Below are positions 16,198 through 25,695 of a stretch of DNA of 64,000 bases, in pieces (position 1 is the first letter of the stretch; each line of letters starts with the position of its first letter). This DNA comes from Spirochaeta isovalerica (GTDB taxonomy: Bacteria > Spirochaetota > Spirochaetia > DSM-2461). Location: positions 1-64,000 of the forward strand of contig NZ_JACHGJ010000004.1 of assembly GCF_014207565.1 (NCBI RefSeq), read 5' to 3'. The notes under the pieces are model-generated. The model was given only the letters and a program-made list of their open reading frames with translations, had not been told where the DNA came from and did not search any database. Made by a program: the position numbers and the translations under genes.

Positions 16198-17991
16198 TTA
16201 ATCTATTGTAAAGAACCTGACAAGATCATGAAGCATCTGAGCCTGCGCAGAAAGCTCCTCCGAAGTGGAAGCCAATTCTTCCGATGAAGCGGAGTTCTGC
16301 TGAATGACTCTGTCAAGCTGATTAATGGACGTGTTAATTTGATCAACACCGGTTTTCTGCTCCTGACTGGACGAGCTGATTTCCTGAACAAGCTCAGCGG
16401 TCTTCTGAATATCCGGAACAAGTTTTTCGATTAAATCCCCCGCTTCTCTCGCTACCTTAACAGAATTGAAGGTTAGCGTACCGATCTCACCTGCAGCCTG
16501 ACCGCTTCTTTCGGCTAATTTCCTCACTTCCGAAGCAACTACGGCGAACCCCTTCCCTTGTTCACCGGCTCTGGCAGCTTCAATTGCGGCGTTAAGGGCC
16601 AGAAGATTGGTCTGCCTGGCAATCTCTTCGATTATGGAAACCTTATCGGCTATCTCATCCATGGCGCTAACTGTCTGGGCGACTGATGCACCGCTATTCT
16701 GCGCATCTTCAACAACCTTAAGTGAGATTTTTTCGGTCATTAAGGCATTGTCGTTACTGTGCTGGATATTGCTGTTCATTTCCTCCATCGAAGACGAGAC
16801 TTCTTCCGCTCCGGCTGCCTGTTCGGATGCCCCCTGAGAGAGCAGCTGGGCGCTTTCACTTATCTGGTTGCTTCCAGAAGTGACATTATCCACCGATACA
16901 ACGATATTTCTGATTATTTCCTGCAGTTTTTCCGACATATCCACGATAGACCCGGCAAGCAAACCTATTTCATCGTTGCGTTTTTTCATATTGAGAGAGA
17001 TAGTCAGATCTCCCTCGGCAAGCCTGCCGGTAAAGGAGACAAGGTTAAGCAGCGGTTTGACGATACTACGGGCGATAAAAACAATGAGTAGTATTTGTAT
17101 AGCTGTTATAATCAAGACTGTCAAAATTATCAGATTCACTGTTTTGAGAACAGGTGCGAGATACTCTTCCTCATCTATTGTAGCAGACATGTACCATCCG
17201 GAAACGGACTTGATTGACGTCGTGAACACATTGAGGATTTCACCTTCAGGTGTCGTTACACGACGAAATGCCTTTTCTCCATCATTAGACTTTTCCAGGA
17301 CCTTATCGAGACCTATGAATCCGATTACTTCCGATTCCCCGATATTAAGTGACATTCTGTATTTTTCGTTTGGATGTGCAATAACAAGTCCGGTGCTGTC
17401 AACGATAAATCCGAATCCCGTATCTCCCAATTGTACAGATTCGACAATCGAAGAGAGAGTATCCAGTGTCACAGAAGCACAAAAGACGCCAACAATGTTC
17501 CCTGCATCGTCTTTCACTGCTTCAGCTATTACAAACGTCGGAATCCCCAGGGATTTCGAAATTACGGGATTACTTACGACAAGATCGGATTTTCCTGAAA
17601 TAATTTCCTTGAAATAGGGTCGTTCGGCTATGTTGCCTTCCACTCCCAGACTGGTTTTGTAATACCCGTCGGTCCAGGCAAAGAAAATCATGGCAAAATC
17701 AGAATTCAGCTTATCCTGTCGGCTTATCAGATATTCGGTTGTTCCCTCGGGATCGGCTGTTCTGATAACGTTAAGATTGGAATAGATATGGATTTCATTT
17801 GTAAGCCCATCTATCCAGCGGGAGATTTCATCACTTTTGGACATGACAAGATTTTCGCTGGACCTATCTGTTATGGTACCAACCGATTCTATCGTTATAA
17901 GAATTACGACAGCGCTCAGAGTCAATATGAGGATAAGAGCCGTCCCCCCGAAACCAAGGAGCAGTCTGGCTAATATAGTTTTTATTTTCAC
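16198..17991 (-). CDS. Methyl-accepting chemotaxis protein with dCache-like sensor domain
   Basis: The 597-residue receptor has a first helix at ~10-33 and a large extracytoplasmic domain (~35-280). That domain has the pattern of a double Cache (dCache_1) ligand sensor, including [15 protein letters not shown] and [16 protein letters not shown] second helix follows (~285-308), then HAMP (~309-360) and the MCP signalling domain with [19 protein letters not shown] and [16 protein letters not shown]. The GTG start has AGGA upstream. dCache receptors commonly bind amino acids or other small ligands directly; the ligand here is unknown. Confidence 0.95.
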   Translation of the reverse strand: MKIKTILARLLLGFGGTALILILTLSAVVILITIESVGTITDRSSENLVMSKSDEISRWIDGLTNEIHIYSNLNVIRTADPEGTTEYLISRQDKLNSDFAMIFFAWTDGYYKTSLGVEGNIAERPYFKEIISGKSDLVVSNPVISKSLGIPTFVIAEAVKDDAGNIVGVFCASVTLDTLSSIVESVQLGDTGFGFIVDSTGLVIAHPNEKYRMSLNIGESEVIGFIGLDKVLEKSNDGEKAFRRVTTPEGEILNVFTTSIKSVSGWYMSATIDEEEYLAPVLKTVNLIILTVLIITAIQILLIVFIARSIVKPLLNLVSFTGRLAEGDLTISLNMKKRNDEIGLLAGSIVDMSEKLQEIIRNIVVSVDNVTSGSNQISESAQLLSQGASEQAAGAEEVSSSMEEMNSNIQHSNDNALMTEKISLKVVEDAQNSGASVAQTVSAMDEIADKVSIIEEIARQTNLLALNAAIEAARAGEQGKGFAVVASEVRKLAERSGQAAGEIGTLTFNSVKVAREAGDLIEKLVPDIQKTAELVQEISSSSQEQKTGVDQINTSINQLDRVIQQNSASSEELASTSEELSAQAQMLHDLVRFFTID

Positions 17992-18052
17992 AATTTTCCT
18001 CCGTACTGAATTTTAGATTATTCTAACGGAAGATACAATTAAACTGCTTTTA

Positions 18053-19237
18053 TCAAGACTGAACAACCTCTTTCCAGACACTGCCTTCCCGGGTCGAATC
18101 GACAACAGCCTTGACGAATCGGACACCCATTAACCCGTCAAAGGAATCGGGAAAGGTCAAAGCCAGCGGGTCCGCTTCCGTTCCGGAAATAGCTGCGGCG
18201 ATGGCTTCCGACGCATCTTTGTAAATGTTGGCGAATCCCATAGGAAAGCCCTCGGGATGGCCGGGAGCGATCCGGCTCGATCGGGCGGCAAGAGGCAGCG
18301 TACCCGGGCCGTTGGGAGTCAGGGACTGAACGGGCGCGCCTATGGGTCTGTAAGTCAGCCTCTGGGGAAATTCCTGATGCCATTCCAGCGTCCCCTTTGT
18401 CCCGCTTATCCTGAATTTCAGTGAATTCTCCACTCCGGCAGCCGCCTGGGTCACCCAATAACTGCCCCGGGCGCCTTTTTCCATTCTCAGAAGGGCGCCG
18501 GCGAAATCATCGACGATCCGCCCGGGCACTATGGCTCCCGCTTCGGCGCAGATTTGCGAAACCTCCTGTCCCGTCACATAGCGGATTATATTGTGGGCGT
18601 GTGTTCCGATATCGCCCATGACAAGCGAAGGGCCGCCTTTCTCCGGATCAAACTTCCAGGACCGGGGGCCCGTTGTTTTATCCGGCTTGCTTTCGTCAGC
18701 TTTACCGCCCTGAACATATTCAACCTGCAGCAGACGCAGATCTCCTATTTTACCGGCCTGAACCATGGCTTTGGCCTGGCGGACCATAGGATAGCCCGTG
18801 TAGTTATGAGTCAGACAGAAAACCAGTCCTGTCTCTTTCACTTTGTTGTGAAGAGCTTCCGCTTCTTCAACGGTATTGGTCATGGGTTTATCGCATATGA
18901 CATGATAACCCAGTTCCAGTGCTGCCATGGCATATGTAAAATGACTGTCGTTAGGCGTCATGATAGCGACGACATCGGCTCCGTCTTCCCGTTTTTTTTC
19001 GGTTTTCAGCATGGTCGGGACATCAGCGTAAGCTCTATCATCAGGTATCCCCAGAGCTTTGCCCGCTTTTACAGCTTTTTCCGGGTTAGACGAGAGAACT
19101 GATGCGACGATTTCATAGCGGTCGTCGATTCGCGATGCCATGCGGTGCATTCCACCGATGAAAGAGCCCGGAGCTCCGCCGATAACAGCCAGTCTGAGCC
19201 GTCTGCCCAGAATTTCCACAACTTTGTTCTCATCCAT
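18053..19237 (-). CDS. Gfo/Idh/MocA family oxidoreductase
   Basis: The enzyme has 394 residues from ATG 19237, which has a GGGGG-rich ribosome site; an upstream in-frame start at 19279 is less likely. The N-terminal Rossmann fold begins LRLAVIGGAPG. The family motif appears as ICDKPMTNTVEEAE (K of the EKP position), and MGDIGTHAHNIIRY carries the conserved Asp/His. These enzymes act on sugars, inositols or sugar-amine derivatives using NAD(P). It stands alone between a chemoreceptor gene and a HAD phosphatase gene on the same strand. The substrate is unknown. Confidence 0.9.
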   Translation of the reverse strand: MDENKVVEILGRRLRLAVIGGAPGSFIGGMHRMASRIDDRYEIVASVLSSNPEKAVKAGKALGIPDDRAYADVPTMLKTEKKREDGADVVAIMTPNDSHFTYAMAALELGYHVICDKPMTNTVEEAEALHNKVKETGLVFCLTHNYTGYPMVRQAKAMVQAGKIGDLRLLQVEYVQGGKADESKPDKTTGPRSWKFDPEKGGPSLVMGDIGTHAHNIIRYVTGQEVSQICAEAGAIVPGRIVDDFAGALLRMEKGARGSYWVTQAAAGVENSLKFRISGTKGTLEWHQEFPQRLTYRPIGAPVQSLTPNGPGTLPLAARSSRIAPGHPEGFPMGFANIYKDASEAIAAAISGTEADPLALTFPDSFDGLMGVRFVKAVVDSTREGSVWKEVVQS

Positions 19238-19320
19238 CTTTTCCCCCTGCGATTTGTCGGCAATGCTTTTGCCTGTCAACCTGTCCCGGATTATATGTCT
19301 CCGCTGACTCTAATAATTGT

Positions 19321-19977
19321 TTATTTGAGATCCATAAAAAAATCTTTCATCTCTTCCGCTCTGTCAAAAAGTTTATCAGCGCCGTATTCGGCCAGTTCCT
19401 CCCGGGAATGAGTCCCCCAGCTGACAAGTCCGCACTTCATGCCGGCAGCTCTCGCCGCATCGAAATCGGGTTTTCCGTCTCCGATATACCAGCACTCTTC
19501 CGGTATGGCACCCATACCCGCGCAGGCCTGAAGGAGACCTGAAGGATCGGGTTTCGGCCTCGAGACATTTTCCTCACCGAGAATCACTTCGAAATCAAAT
19601 GCATAGGAAAGCTGCGCCGCCGCTTTTCTGACAAAGAGACCCTGGTTGTTGGTGACCATACCCAGAGCGAAGCCGTTCTGAGCCAGTGCATCAAGGGCTT
19701 CGCTGACGCCATCATATAGCTTCAAATGGCCGATTCCCTCTTCATGCATATTCAGATAGAAATCCCGGCTCATATCCTCAAGCCGGCTCCGGTCGGTCAC
19801 CCCGGTATGATAGCCGAAGCGCTCCGCTGTGGGATAGGCCATCCCTTTCTTTATTTCAGTTGGCGAGACAGCCTGGAAACCGGCTCTTTCGATGATGTTA
19901 TTGGTACAGATCACGACCGCTTCGATGGAATCGACAAGCGTTCCGTCGTGATCAAAGATAATGGCGTTTCTGGTCAT
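19321..19977 (-). CDS. HAD family hydrolase (phosphoglycolate-phosphatase-like)
   Basis: The 218-residue HAD enzyme has motif I FDHDGTLVDS (nucleophile D9 and acid D11), motif II around GMVTNNQGL, the motif III lysine in SRPKPDP, and motif IV GDGKPDFDAARAAG. The helical cap between motifs I and II (residues ~20-90) is of the C1 type seen in phosphoglycolate phosphatase and beta-phosphoglucomutase relatives. It is probably a small-metabolite phosphatase. It follows the natAB genes by 44 bp on the same strand. Confidence 0.88.
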   Translation of the reverse strand: MTRNAIIFDHDGTLVDSIEAVVICTNNIIERAGFQAVSPTEIKKGMAYPTAERFGYHTGVTDRSRLEDMSRDFYLNMHEEGIGHLKLYDGVSEALDALAQNGFALGMVTNNQGLFVRKAAAQLSYAFDFEVILGEENVSRPKPDPSGLLQACAGMGAIPEECWYIGDGKPDFDAARAAGMKCGLVSWGTHSREELAEYGADKLFDRAEEMKDFFMDLK

Positions 19978-20021
19978 ATCAAAAGTCTAGTCTTTTTGCC
20001 TCTTTGTGAAAAGGAGAATCT

Positions 20022-21155
20022 TTATACGGTTTTCAACACCCTCTCGGAATTGTAAAGCCTGCTTGTTCTGAAAACGAAAAGAGCGGTTATGAGCAGATTC
20101 GACCCCAGACAGAGCAGGAATTCCAGTGGAGGAAATCCCTCAGTCAGCAGGCTTTTCATGACGAAAACGCCATTGACCAGGGGAATCATATAATATACCG
20201 GCCCGGCGGCCGCTTCCATATTCATCGTAATGACAACGGCGAAAAGCCCCAGCATGTAAACGGGCATCACATAGCTTCCGCCCTCTTTCAGGTTTCTCGC
20301 CAGGCTGCCCAGGTATACCATCAGAGATGATACGACGGAGCTTACGGAAACCAGAACCAGAAGAAGCTGCAGGATTTTTAAGGGAGAAAAGAGTGCCAGG
20401 CTGAAATTGTCCACAGCTCCGGAACCTCTTAAGAGAATAATCATACCCAGGCCCATGCCGATGACTGAACTGAAGCTGTTCAGGATGGAACAGATTATGA
20501 CATAAAATGTTTTTCCCAAAGCAATGGAAGTACGGGAAATCTGATTGACCAGAAGAACGGCGATTGTGCCTCTCTCTTTCTCTCCCGCCGTGACATCGAG
20601 AACCAGAGACATGGCCCCGATGAGCAGAAACAGGATGAGAATATAGGGTATGAAAACGGCGAAAAGCGCTCCGCCTTTCTTTTCTTCCGGAGCCGTATCG
20701 GTTTTTCTGATCCGGAAGATCTGCAGGTCTTCCCGCTTTAATCCCGCCTGTTCCAGGATTGAGTCGCCCAGAAGGTCATTGTATTCCCTCAGAGCCTCTT
20801 CCGCTTTATCCGCCGCATAGGTCATCCGGGACGAAGAGGAATCGTATAGGATTTCCACTTCCCCACCCCGGTTTCTTATGACCAGGGATTGATCGCTCAC
20901 CCCCTGGTCCGATTCGATATAAGAAATTTTTGTCGCCAGAATATCGGAAAAACGGTCATCACCGAACCTCTGGAATTCCACATAATAAATGCTCCCGGCT
21001 TTTTCTTCATTCTGTTTTTTCTCAACAGCAGCCATTCCGGAAAAGAGAACGGGAAAAAGAATAAGCGGCAATCCGAAAGTCATAAGCATTGTTCTTTTGC
21101 TTTTAAAGAGATTGAGAAACTCTTTGCGCATGATAATCAGTGCATCTGTAAACAC
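20022..21155 (-). CDS. ABC-2 type permease (NatB-like)
   Basis: The 377-residue protein has one N-terminal helix (~23-42), a long extracytoplasmic insert (~45-165), and then about five helices. The ABC-2 motif ITAGEKERGT-like (DVTAGEKERGTIAVLL, ~187-202) is clear. This is the NatB architecture: an exporter subunit pairing with a NatA ATPase, described for Na+ efflux in Bacillus. The GTG start overlaps the stop codon of the ATPase gene by one base (TAGTG). The cargo is not certain. Confidence 0.88.
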   Translation of the reverse strand: MFTDALIIMRKEFLNLFKSKRTMLMTFGLPLILFPVLFSGMAAVEKKQNEEKAGSIYYVEFQRFGDDRFSDILATKISYIESDQGVSDQSLVIRNRGGEVEILYDSSSSRMTYAADKAEEALREYNDLLGDSILEQAGLKREDLQIFRIRKTDTAPEEKKGGALFAVFIPYILILFLLIGAMSLVLDVTAGEKERGTIAVLLVNQISRTSIALGKTFYVIICSILNSFSSVIGMGLGMIILLRGSGAVDNFSLALFSPLKILQLLLVLVSVSSVVSSLMVYLGSLARNLKEGGSYVMPVYMLGLFAVVITMNMEAAAGPVYYMIPLVNGVFVMKSLLTEGFPPLEFLLCLGSNLLITALFVFRTSRLYNSERVLKTV

Positions 21156-21892
21156 TACTGTTCCTCCCTTCCCGAAAGTTTGAAAAACAGATCTTCCAGA
21201 GAGGATTCTCCGCTTTCAGCGAGCAGCTCATCAAGCGTTCCCTGGGCCGCCAGCTTTCCATCGATAAGAATGCCGATTCTGTCGCCCAGTTTTTCCGCTT
21301 CGCTCATGATATGAGTGCACAGAATAATGGTTTTGCCTTCGCTTCTGCACTGCTTTATATAATCGAGAACGATCCTGGAAGCCATGATGTCGAGGCCGCT
21401 GGTCGGTTCATCGAATAGAATGACCAGCGGGTCGTGAATCTGACTGATGGCTATGGATATTTTCTGCTTCATACCCGTGGAGAGTTTATCCACCGGTTTA
21501 TCGAGAAAATCCTCCATTTCCAGATGATCGGCCAGAAGGGAGATTTTCGCTTTCAGACTGTCCGGTTTCATTTTATTGAGTTTTCCGAAGAAATTAAGCC
21601 ATTCCCGGCCGGTCAGACTTCCGGCGAGCCGCATTTCCCCTGTAAGAAAACCGAGCACGGACCGCACTTCGCGGCCTTTTTCAGCGACATTCATTTCATT
21701 TACATAAACCTGACCGCTGTCCGGTTTTAATAAAGTGGCTATCGTCTGAAGCGTCGTGGTTTTACCGCTTCCGTTCGCCCCGAGAAGACAGAAGACTTCT
21801 CCGGGATCGGCCTGAAAACTCAAACCTTTGAGTACTTTTTTGCTGTTCTTCCTCTGGGGGAAGGATTTGTAGACATTGTCGAGTCGTATCAT
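21155..21892 (-). CDS. ABC transporter ATP-binding protein (NatA-like)
   Basis: The 245-residue ATPase shows Walker A GANGSGKTT (~38-46), a signature LSTGMKQKISIA, Walker B LVILFDEPTSGLD and the H-loop ILCTHIMSEAEK. It is the cytoplasmic motor for the permease encoded immediately downstream with a one-base overlap. With the NatB-like partner it probably forms an exporter (Na+, drug or lipid-linked cargo). Confidence 0.94.
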   Translation of the reverse strand: MIRLDNVYKSFPQRKNSKKVLKGLSFQADPGEVFCLLGANGSGKTTTLQTIATLLKPDSGQVYVNEMNVAEKGREVRSVLGFLTGEMRLAGSLTGREWLNFFGKLNKMKPDSLKAKISLLADHLEMEDFLDKPVDKLSTGMKQKISIAISQIHDPLVILFDEPTSGLDIMASRIVLDYIKQCRSEGKTIILCTHIMSEAEKLGDRIGILIDGKLAAQGTLDELLAESGESSLEDLFFKLSGREEQ

Positions 21893-21929
21893 GATGTAAT
21901 TTTAGATAAACTTAGATTAAAAGTAAACC

Positions 21930-22598
21930 TTACTTTGTCGGATAACCTCTCGAGAGCCAGTCTCCGATGCCATAGCGAAGATTATAGACTCTCTTGTATC
22001 CCTCTCTGAGAAGAATTGAAGATGCCGCCGTACTTCTGTTGCCGGACTGACAATAGAGGAGAACGGCGTCTTCCTTATCAAGCATCAGATCCGGCAGGCG
22101 CTCTTCCAGTTCCTGAATGGGAAGGAGAATCGCCCCTTCAATGCGCACCGAATTGAACTCAGCTGCGGTTCTGACATCGATGATGGTCATATCTCTGCTT
22201 TCGAGAAGATCCCGGGCTTCAGCGGCGCTTAAATCAGTAAGGGAAGCTGCCTTCAGATCGATGACATTGAGTGTTCCTTCACTTTCTCCCAGCGAGAAAG
22301 AATAAGTGCCGCTTTTTGTCATTTTTACATATGGAATGTCATTTCCTTTTCTGGTAAGAACCATATCTATATCCAAATCCGGAACAGTAAAAGGAATAGA
22401 TACAGTATCGGGGAGATCGAATACGATATAATCTCCCCTGTAGACTGTATATTGTAAGGATTGGAATCCCCCCCCGACAGGGAGAACTCTAAGCCCCCGC
22501 TCCAGCGTACCCGATACAGATTGCTGCCCCGAAGCCCTCTGTCCGCCGCAGGATACAAGAAGAATGAGAAGAAATATATATAATGATGTTTTTTTCAA
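21930..22598 (-). CDS. Lipoprotein with cupredoxin-like and rhodanese domains
   Basis: The 222-residue protein has a lipoprotein signal peptide ending in LLVSC (Cys17), so it is probably anchored outside the cytoplasm. Residues ~25-115 are beta-rich (YTVYRGDYIVFDLPDT; SGTYSFSLGESEGTLNVID) and resemble a cupredoxin fold. Residues ~120-222 are a rhodanese domain with active-site loop LYCQSGNRS (catalytic Cys) and IIDVRTAAEF. Rhodanese domains carry persulfide sulfur. It begins at TTG, 20 bp after the YgaP-like gene, in a Crp - YgaP - rhodanese cluster that suggests sulfur or redox handling at the envelope. Confidence 0.85.
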   Translation of the reverse strand: MKKTSLYIFLLILLVSCGGQRASGQQSVSGTLERGLRVLPVGGGFQSLQYTVYRGDYIVFDLPDTVSIPFTVPDLDIDMVLTRKGNDIPYVKMTKSGTYSFSLGESEGTLNVIDLKAASLTDLSAAEARDLLESRDMTIIDVRTAAEFNSVRIEGAILLPIQELEERLPDLMLDKEDAVLLYCQSGNRSTAASSILLREGYKRVYNLRYGIGDWLSRGYPTK

Positions 22599-22618
22599 TT
22601 TGTTTTTACCGCTGCCTT

Positions 22619-22819
22619 TTAATCTTTTTTGCCTGTATTGATTTTAAATGGCAGATAAAGAGGACAGAATGACAGGAGAGAAGTTCCCAGGAAAATTCCT
22701 CCCGGAATGCCCAGCCACCAGAGACGACCTGAACTTATCTGCAGATATACAGCTGCCGCGATTAATATTATCCCTGCGACAAAACGAATGAGCCTGTCGG
22801 TTTTTCCCATATTTTTCAT
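22619..22819 (-). CDS. YgaP-like (DUF2892) small membrane protein
   Basis: The 66-residue protein has the DUF2892 pattern: a GKTDRLIRFVAG start, two membrane helices (~12-26 and ~32-50) and a SFCPLYLPFKINT end containing the family cysteine. In E. coli YgaP such a membrane pair is fused to a rhodanese domain. Here the rhodanese is the separate next gene, so the two gene products probably work together. It follows the Crp/Fnr gene on the same strand. Confidence 0.85.
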   Translation of the reverse strand: MKNMGKTDRLIRFVAGIILIAAAVYLQISSGRLWWLGIPGGIFLGTSLLSFCPLYLPFKINTGKKD

Positions 22820-22887
22820 AAATTTCTCCTAGTGAATCAAAATAAATAGAACTTACATAGCAATGGACAGACTTTCAGTGACTTAGG

Positions 22888-23568
22888 TTACATTAAGTAT
22901 CTTTTTTTTAATTTTTGTTCATTGGTAACAAGAATATTGCCGCGGCCGAGTTTTAACAGATCGGCTTTTTCCATGTCCTTAAGAAGGCGGCTGATAACTT
23001 CTCTTGAGGAACCGAGCTCTTCGGCGATCTGCTGGTGCGTTTTTCTGACTGAGGAATCTCCTCCGGTTGCCGACAGTAGAAATCTGACCAGCCTCGTATC
23101 GAGATTGGTGAACAGAATTTCATCTATGAACTCCAGAAGCTGATGGAAACGGCTGTTATAGAGCTGGAAAATGAAATTCCGCCATCCTTCATAACGATTG
23201 ACAAAATCCTTTACGACTGCTGAAGGAACAAGAAGAATCCGAGCCTTATTCTCGCAAAGCGCATTGGCCGGATAGGCTGTTCCATTGAGAATCCCCAATG
23301 CCGATAGAATACAGCTTCCCTCCTCCCGGATGTAGTAAAGAACGATTTCTCTGGCGTTTTCTGAAGATTTGGTTACTTTAATACTGCCTTGCAGAACGAA
23401 TGGCAGATACAGGCAGGGTTCGCCATGGCTCAGCAGGACATCTCTCTCGTCCAGATCGACTAAGCGCGCGGTTTTTTCCAGGATTTCATAGTCTACCGGG
23501 GACACGGTCAATTGACTGTGACGCGCGAGATAAGTGGTTACTTCCCGGCTGATCGAACTCTCTGACAA
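22888..23568 (-). CDS. Crp/Fnr family transcriptional regulator
   Basis: The 226-residue regulator has an N-terminal cyclic-nucleotide-binding-type beta barrel (~20-125) and a C-terminal winged HTH, with recognition helix in THQQIAEELGSSREVISRLLKDMEK-like sequence (~180-205). It lacks the N-terminal cysteine cluster of oxygen-sensing FNR; the cysteines at 52, 91 and 110 are scattered. It begins at TTG with GAGGATGGAAG upstream. It is followed by the YgaP-like and rhodanese lipoprotein genes, which it likely controls in response to a redox or sulfur signal. Confidence 0.92.
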   Translation of the reverse strand: MSESSISREVTTYLARHSQLTVSPVDYEILEKTARLVDLDERDVLLSHGEPCLYLPFVLQGSIKVTKSSENAREIVLYYIREEGSCILSALGILNGTAYPANALCENKARILLVPSAVVKDFVNRYEGWRNFIFQLYNSRFHQLLEFIDEILFTNLDTRLVRFLLSATGGDSSVRKTHQQIAEELGSSREVISRLLKDMEKADLLKLGRGNILVTNEQKLKKRYLM

Positions 23569-23741
23569 CTTCCATCCTCACTTGTATTATAAACATTATA
23601 GCATTAGAAAATGGAAAATGTATAAAACATCAACAATTACATAAGAGCTTATGCTTTTTCATTGCCCGCATGGCTGTTCAGGTGTACTATAAATAACAGG
23701 AAAACAGGGTCCTGCCCATGTAAAACAAGAGGTAATAATAG

Positions 23742-25586
23742 ATGAGTCAAAAACTGGTGGAATGTGTTCCCAACTTCTCTGAAGGCGCCGATATGGCGAA
23801 AATAGGTGAAATAACCAGAACAATTGAATCGGTCAAAGGAATCAGGCTTCTCGATGTGGATCCCGGCGCCGATACAAACCGCACAGTCGTCACTTTCGTC
23901 GGTTCTCCCGATGATGTGGAAGAAGCGGCCTTTCTGGCTATAAAAAGAGCCTCCGAGATTATTGATATGAGAGCTCACAAGGGAGCCCATCCCAGAATGG
24001 GCGCCACCGATGTCTGTCCCTTTATCCCCGTTGAAGGCGTTACCATGGACGATTGTGCCGAAATGGCCCGAAGAGTGGGAAAACGGGTCGGAGACGAATT
24101 GAGAATCCCTGTTTATCTCTATGAAAACGCCGCGACCTCCGAAGAGAGGCGGAACCTCGCCCATGTGCGGAAAGGGGAATATGAAGGACTTGAGGAAAGA
24201 CTGAAAGATCCCTACTGGAAACCGGATTTCGGACCGGCTGATTTTAATGCCGGAGCAGGCGCCACAGCCATAAGCGCCAGAGAATTCCTCATTGCCTATA
24301 ACATATCTCTCAATACGAGAGAGAGCAAATACGCTACGGACATAGCTTTTGAACTGAGAAAAAAAGGGAGAGTCGCCCGGACCGGCAACACATTACCTTT
24401 TTATTTTAAGGGGAAACTGGCCTATTACAGCGAAAATAATTATCCCTGCGGCAATTGTGATTTCATTGCAAAGAAACCGGAAGGCCTGACCGAACATTAC
24501 AAAGCGGACCATGATATAGATTTTGCCGAACTCTGTTCTCTGCACGATGTGGATATGGACAAAATGCCGGGGCGCGGCGTTCTCCGGGCCGGCAAATTCG
24601 ATTACTGCAAATCAATCGGATGGTATGTCGATGAATACGAGAGGGCCCAGCTCTCCATAAACCTGACCAACTACAGGGAAACACCGGCCCACCTCGTTCT
24701 GGAAGAAGCCAGAAGACTGGCATCCGAGCGGGGACTAGTCGTAACGGGCAGCGAAATTGTCGGGCTTGTTCCTTTCCAGGCCATTCTGGAATCGGGAAAA
24801 TACTACCTTGAGAAACAGGGCCAATCCACAGGAATTCCTGTCAGGGACATTATAAAAGCCGCCATCCAATCCATGGGGCTTGATGATCTGGCGCCCTTTG
24901 ATATCGAAAAAAAGGTTATCGGACTCCCGAAGGAATATGACAACGCACTCGTCGATATGACGTTGAGAGATCTGACCGATGAAGTCTCCCGAGAGACTCC
25001 GGCACCGGGAGGCGGTTCCATAGCCGCGGCAGCGGGTGCTATGGGAGCGGCGCTTTCCTCAATGGTGTCCAATCTGACACAGGGAAAGGCGGGATCGGAA
25101 GACATTGACGCGGTCATGACTGAAAATGCCGAAAAAGCCCAGGTTCTGAAGGACGCTCTTCTCCTGGCGGTAGATGAAGACACAAATGCGTTCAACGCTT
25201 ATATGAACGCGCTCAGACTCCCTAAAAAGACTGCTGAGGAAAAAGAATACCGCCTTGAGCAAATGGATGCGGGCCTGAAGGAAGCCGTAAATGTCCCCTG
25301 GCAGACTGCAGTCAGAAGTTTCGAAGCGATCGAAACGGCGAAAGTAGCGGCGGAACTGGGTAACGTCAATTCCATTACCGATGCGGCAGTAGGCGCGCAG
25401 ATTGCCTATGCAGGTGTCAGAGGCGGATTACTTAATGTACTGATAAACCTCAAGGACATAAGAGACAAATACTTTGTGGAGGAGATGGAGAAGAAATGCG
25501 CCGAACTGGAAATAAAGGCGACAGAACTTCTGAAAATGATTAATTCCTTTGTAGACAACAAACTGCTGGAATTGAGACGTCCATAA
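23742..25586 (+). CDS. ftcD: Bifunctional glutamate formimidoyltransferase / cyclodeaminase
   Basis: The 614-residue protein joins a formiminotransferase (residues ~1-380; ECVPNFSEG, DPGADTNRTVVTF, AHKGAHPRMGATDVCPF with the catalytic histidine) to a formimidoyl-THF cyclodeaminase (~415-610; ETPAPGGGSIAAAAGAMG). It moves the formimino group of formiminoglutamate to tetrahydrofolate and releases ammonia, the end of one histidine degradation route. About 70 residues (~225-300) are inserted in the transferase domain and contain C236-X2-C239-X12-H252-X4-H257, a zinc-finger-like pattern. No other hut genes are nearby. ATG has an AGAGG site upstream. Confidence 0.94.
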   Translation: MSQKLVECVPNFSEGADMAKIGEITRTIESVKGIRLLDVDPGADTNRTVVTFVGSPDDVEEAAFLAIKRASEIIDMRAHKGAHPRMGATDVCPFIPVEGVTMDDCAEMARRVGKRVGDELRIPVYLYENAATSEERRNLAHVRKGEYEGLEERLKDPYWKPDFGPADFNAGAGATAISAREFLIAYNISLNTRESKYATDIAFELRKKGRVARTGNTLPFYFKGKLAYYSENNYPCGNCDFIAKKPEGLTEHYKADHDIDFAELCSLHDVDMDKMPGRGVLRAGKFDYCKSIGWYVDEYERAQLSINLTNYRETPAHLVLEEARRLASERGLVVTGSEIVGLVPFQAILESGKYYLEKQGQSTGIPVRDIIKAAIQSMGLDDLAPFDIEKKVIGLPKEYDNALVDMTLRDLTDEVSRETPAPGGGSIAAAAGAMGAALSSMVSNLTQGKAGSEDIDAVMTENAEKAQVLKDALLLAVDEDTNAFNAYMNALRLPKKTAEEKEYRLEQMDAGLKEAVNVPWQTAVRSFEAIETAKVAAELGNVNSITDAAVGAQIAYAGVRGGLLNVLINLKDIRDKYFVEEMEKKCAELEIKATELLKMINSFVDNKLLELRRP

Positions 25587-25608
25587 AAGCCTTAAGGGGA
25601 GAGAATCA

Positions 25609-25695
25609 ATGAAGAGCATAATGACACCGGCGGCGTTGTCAGAGATCAGAATGAAGCAGCACATTAAAAAACAAGCTGCCCATCCCCTTAATTGA
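25609..25695 (+). CDS. Possible 28-residue peptide
   Basis: ATG 25609 is preceded by GGGGAGAG at a good distance and opens a 28-codon frame ending TGA 25693-25695. It overlaps the 3' end of the convergent zinc-ribbon gene by 8 bp. An 8-bp inverted repeat (TTAAGGGG 25592-25599, CCCCTTAA 25684-25691) brackets it. It may equally be unstructured 3' UTR of ftcD. Confidence 0.15.
   Translation: MKSIMTPAALSEIRMKQHIKKQAAHPLN

Noticed and set aside
22877-22890. GTGAC-TTAG-GTTAC as a Crp/Fnr site next to the crp-like gene
   Set aside because: The halves are not proper inverted repeats and it sits downstream of the regulator gene, not at a likely promoter.
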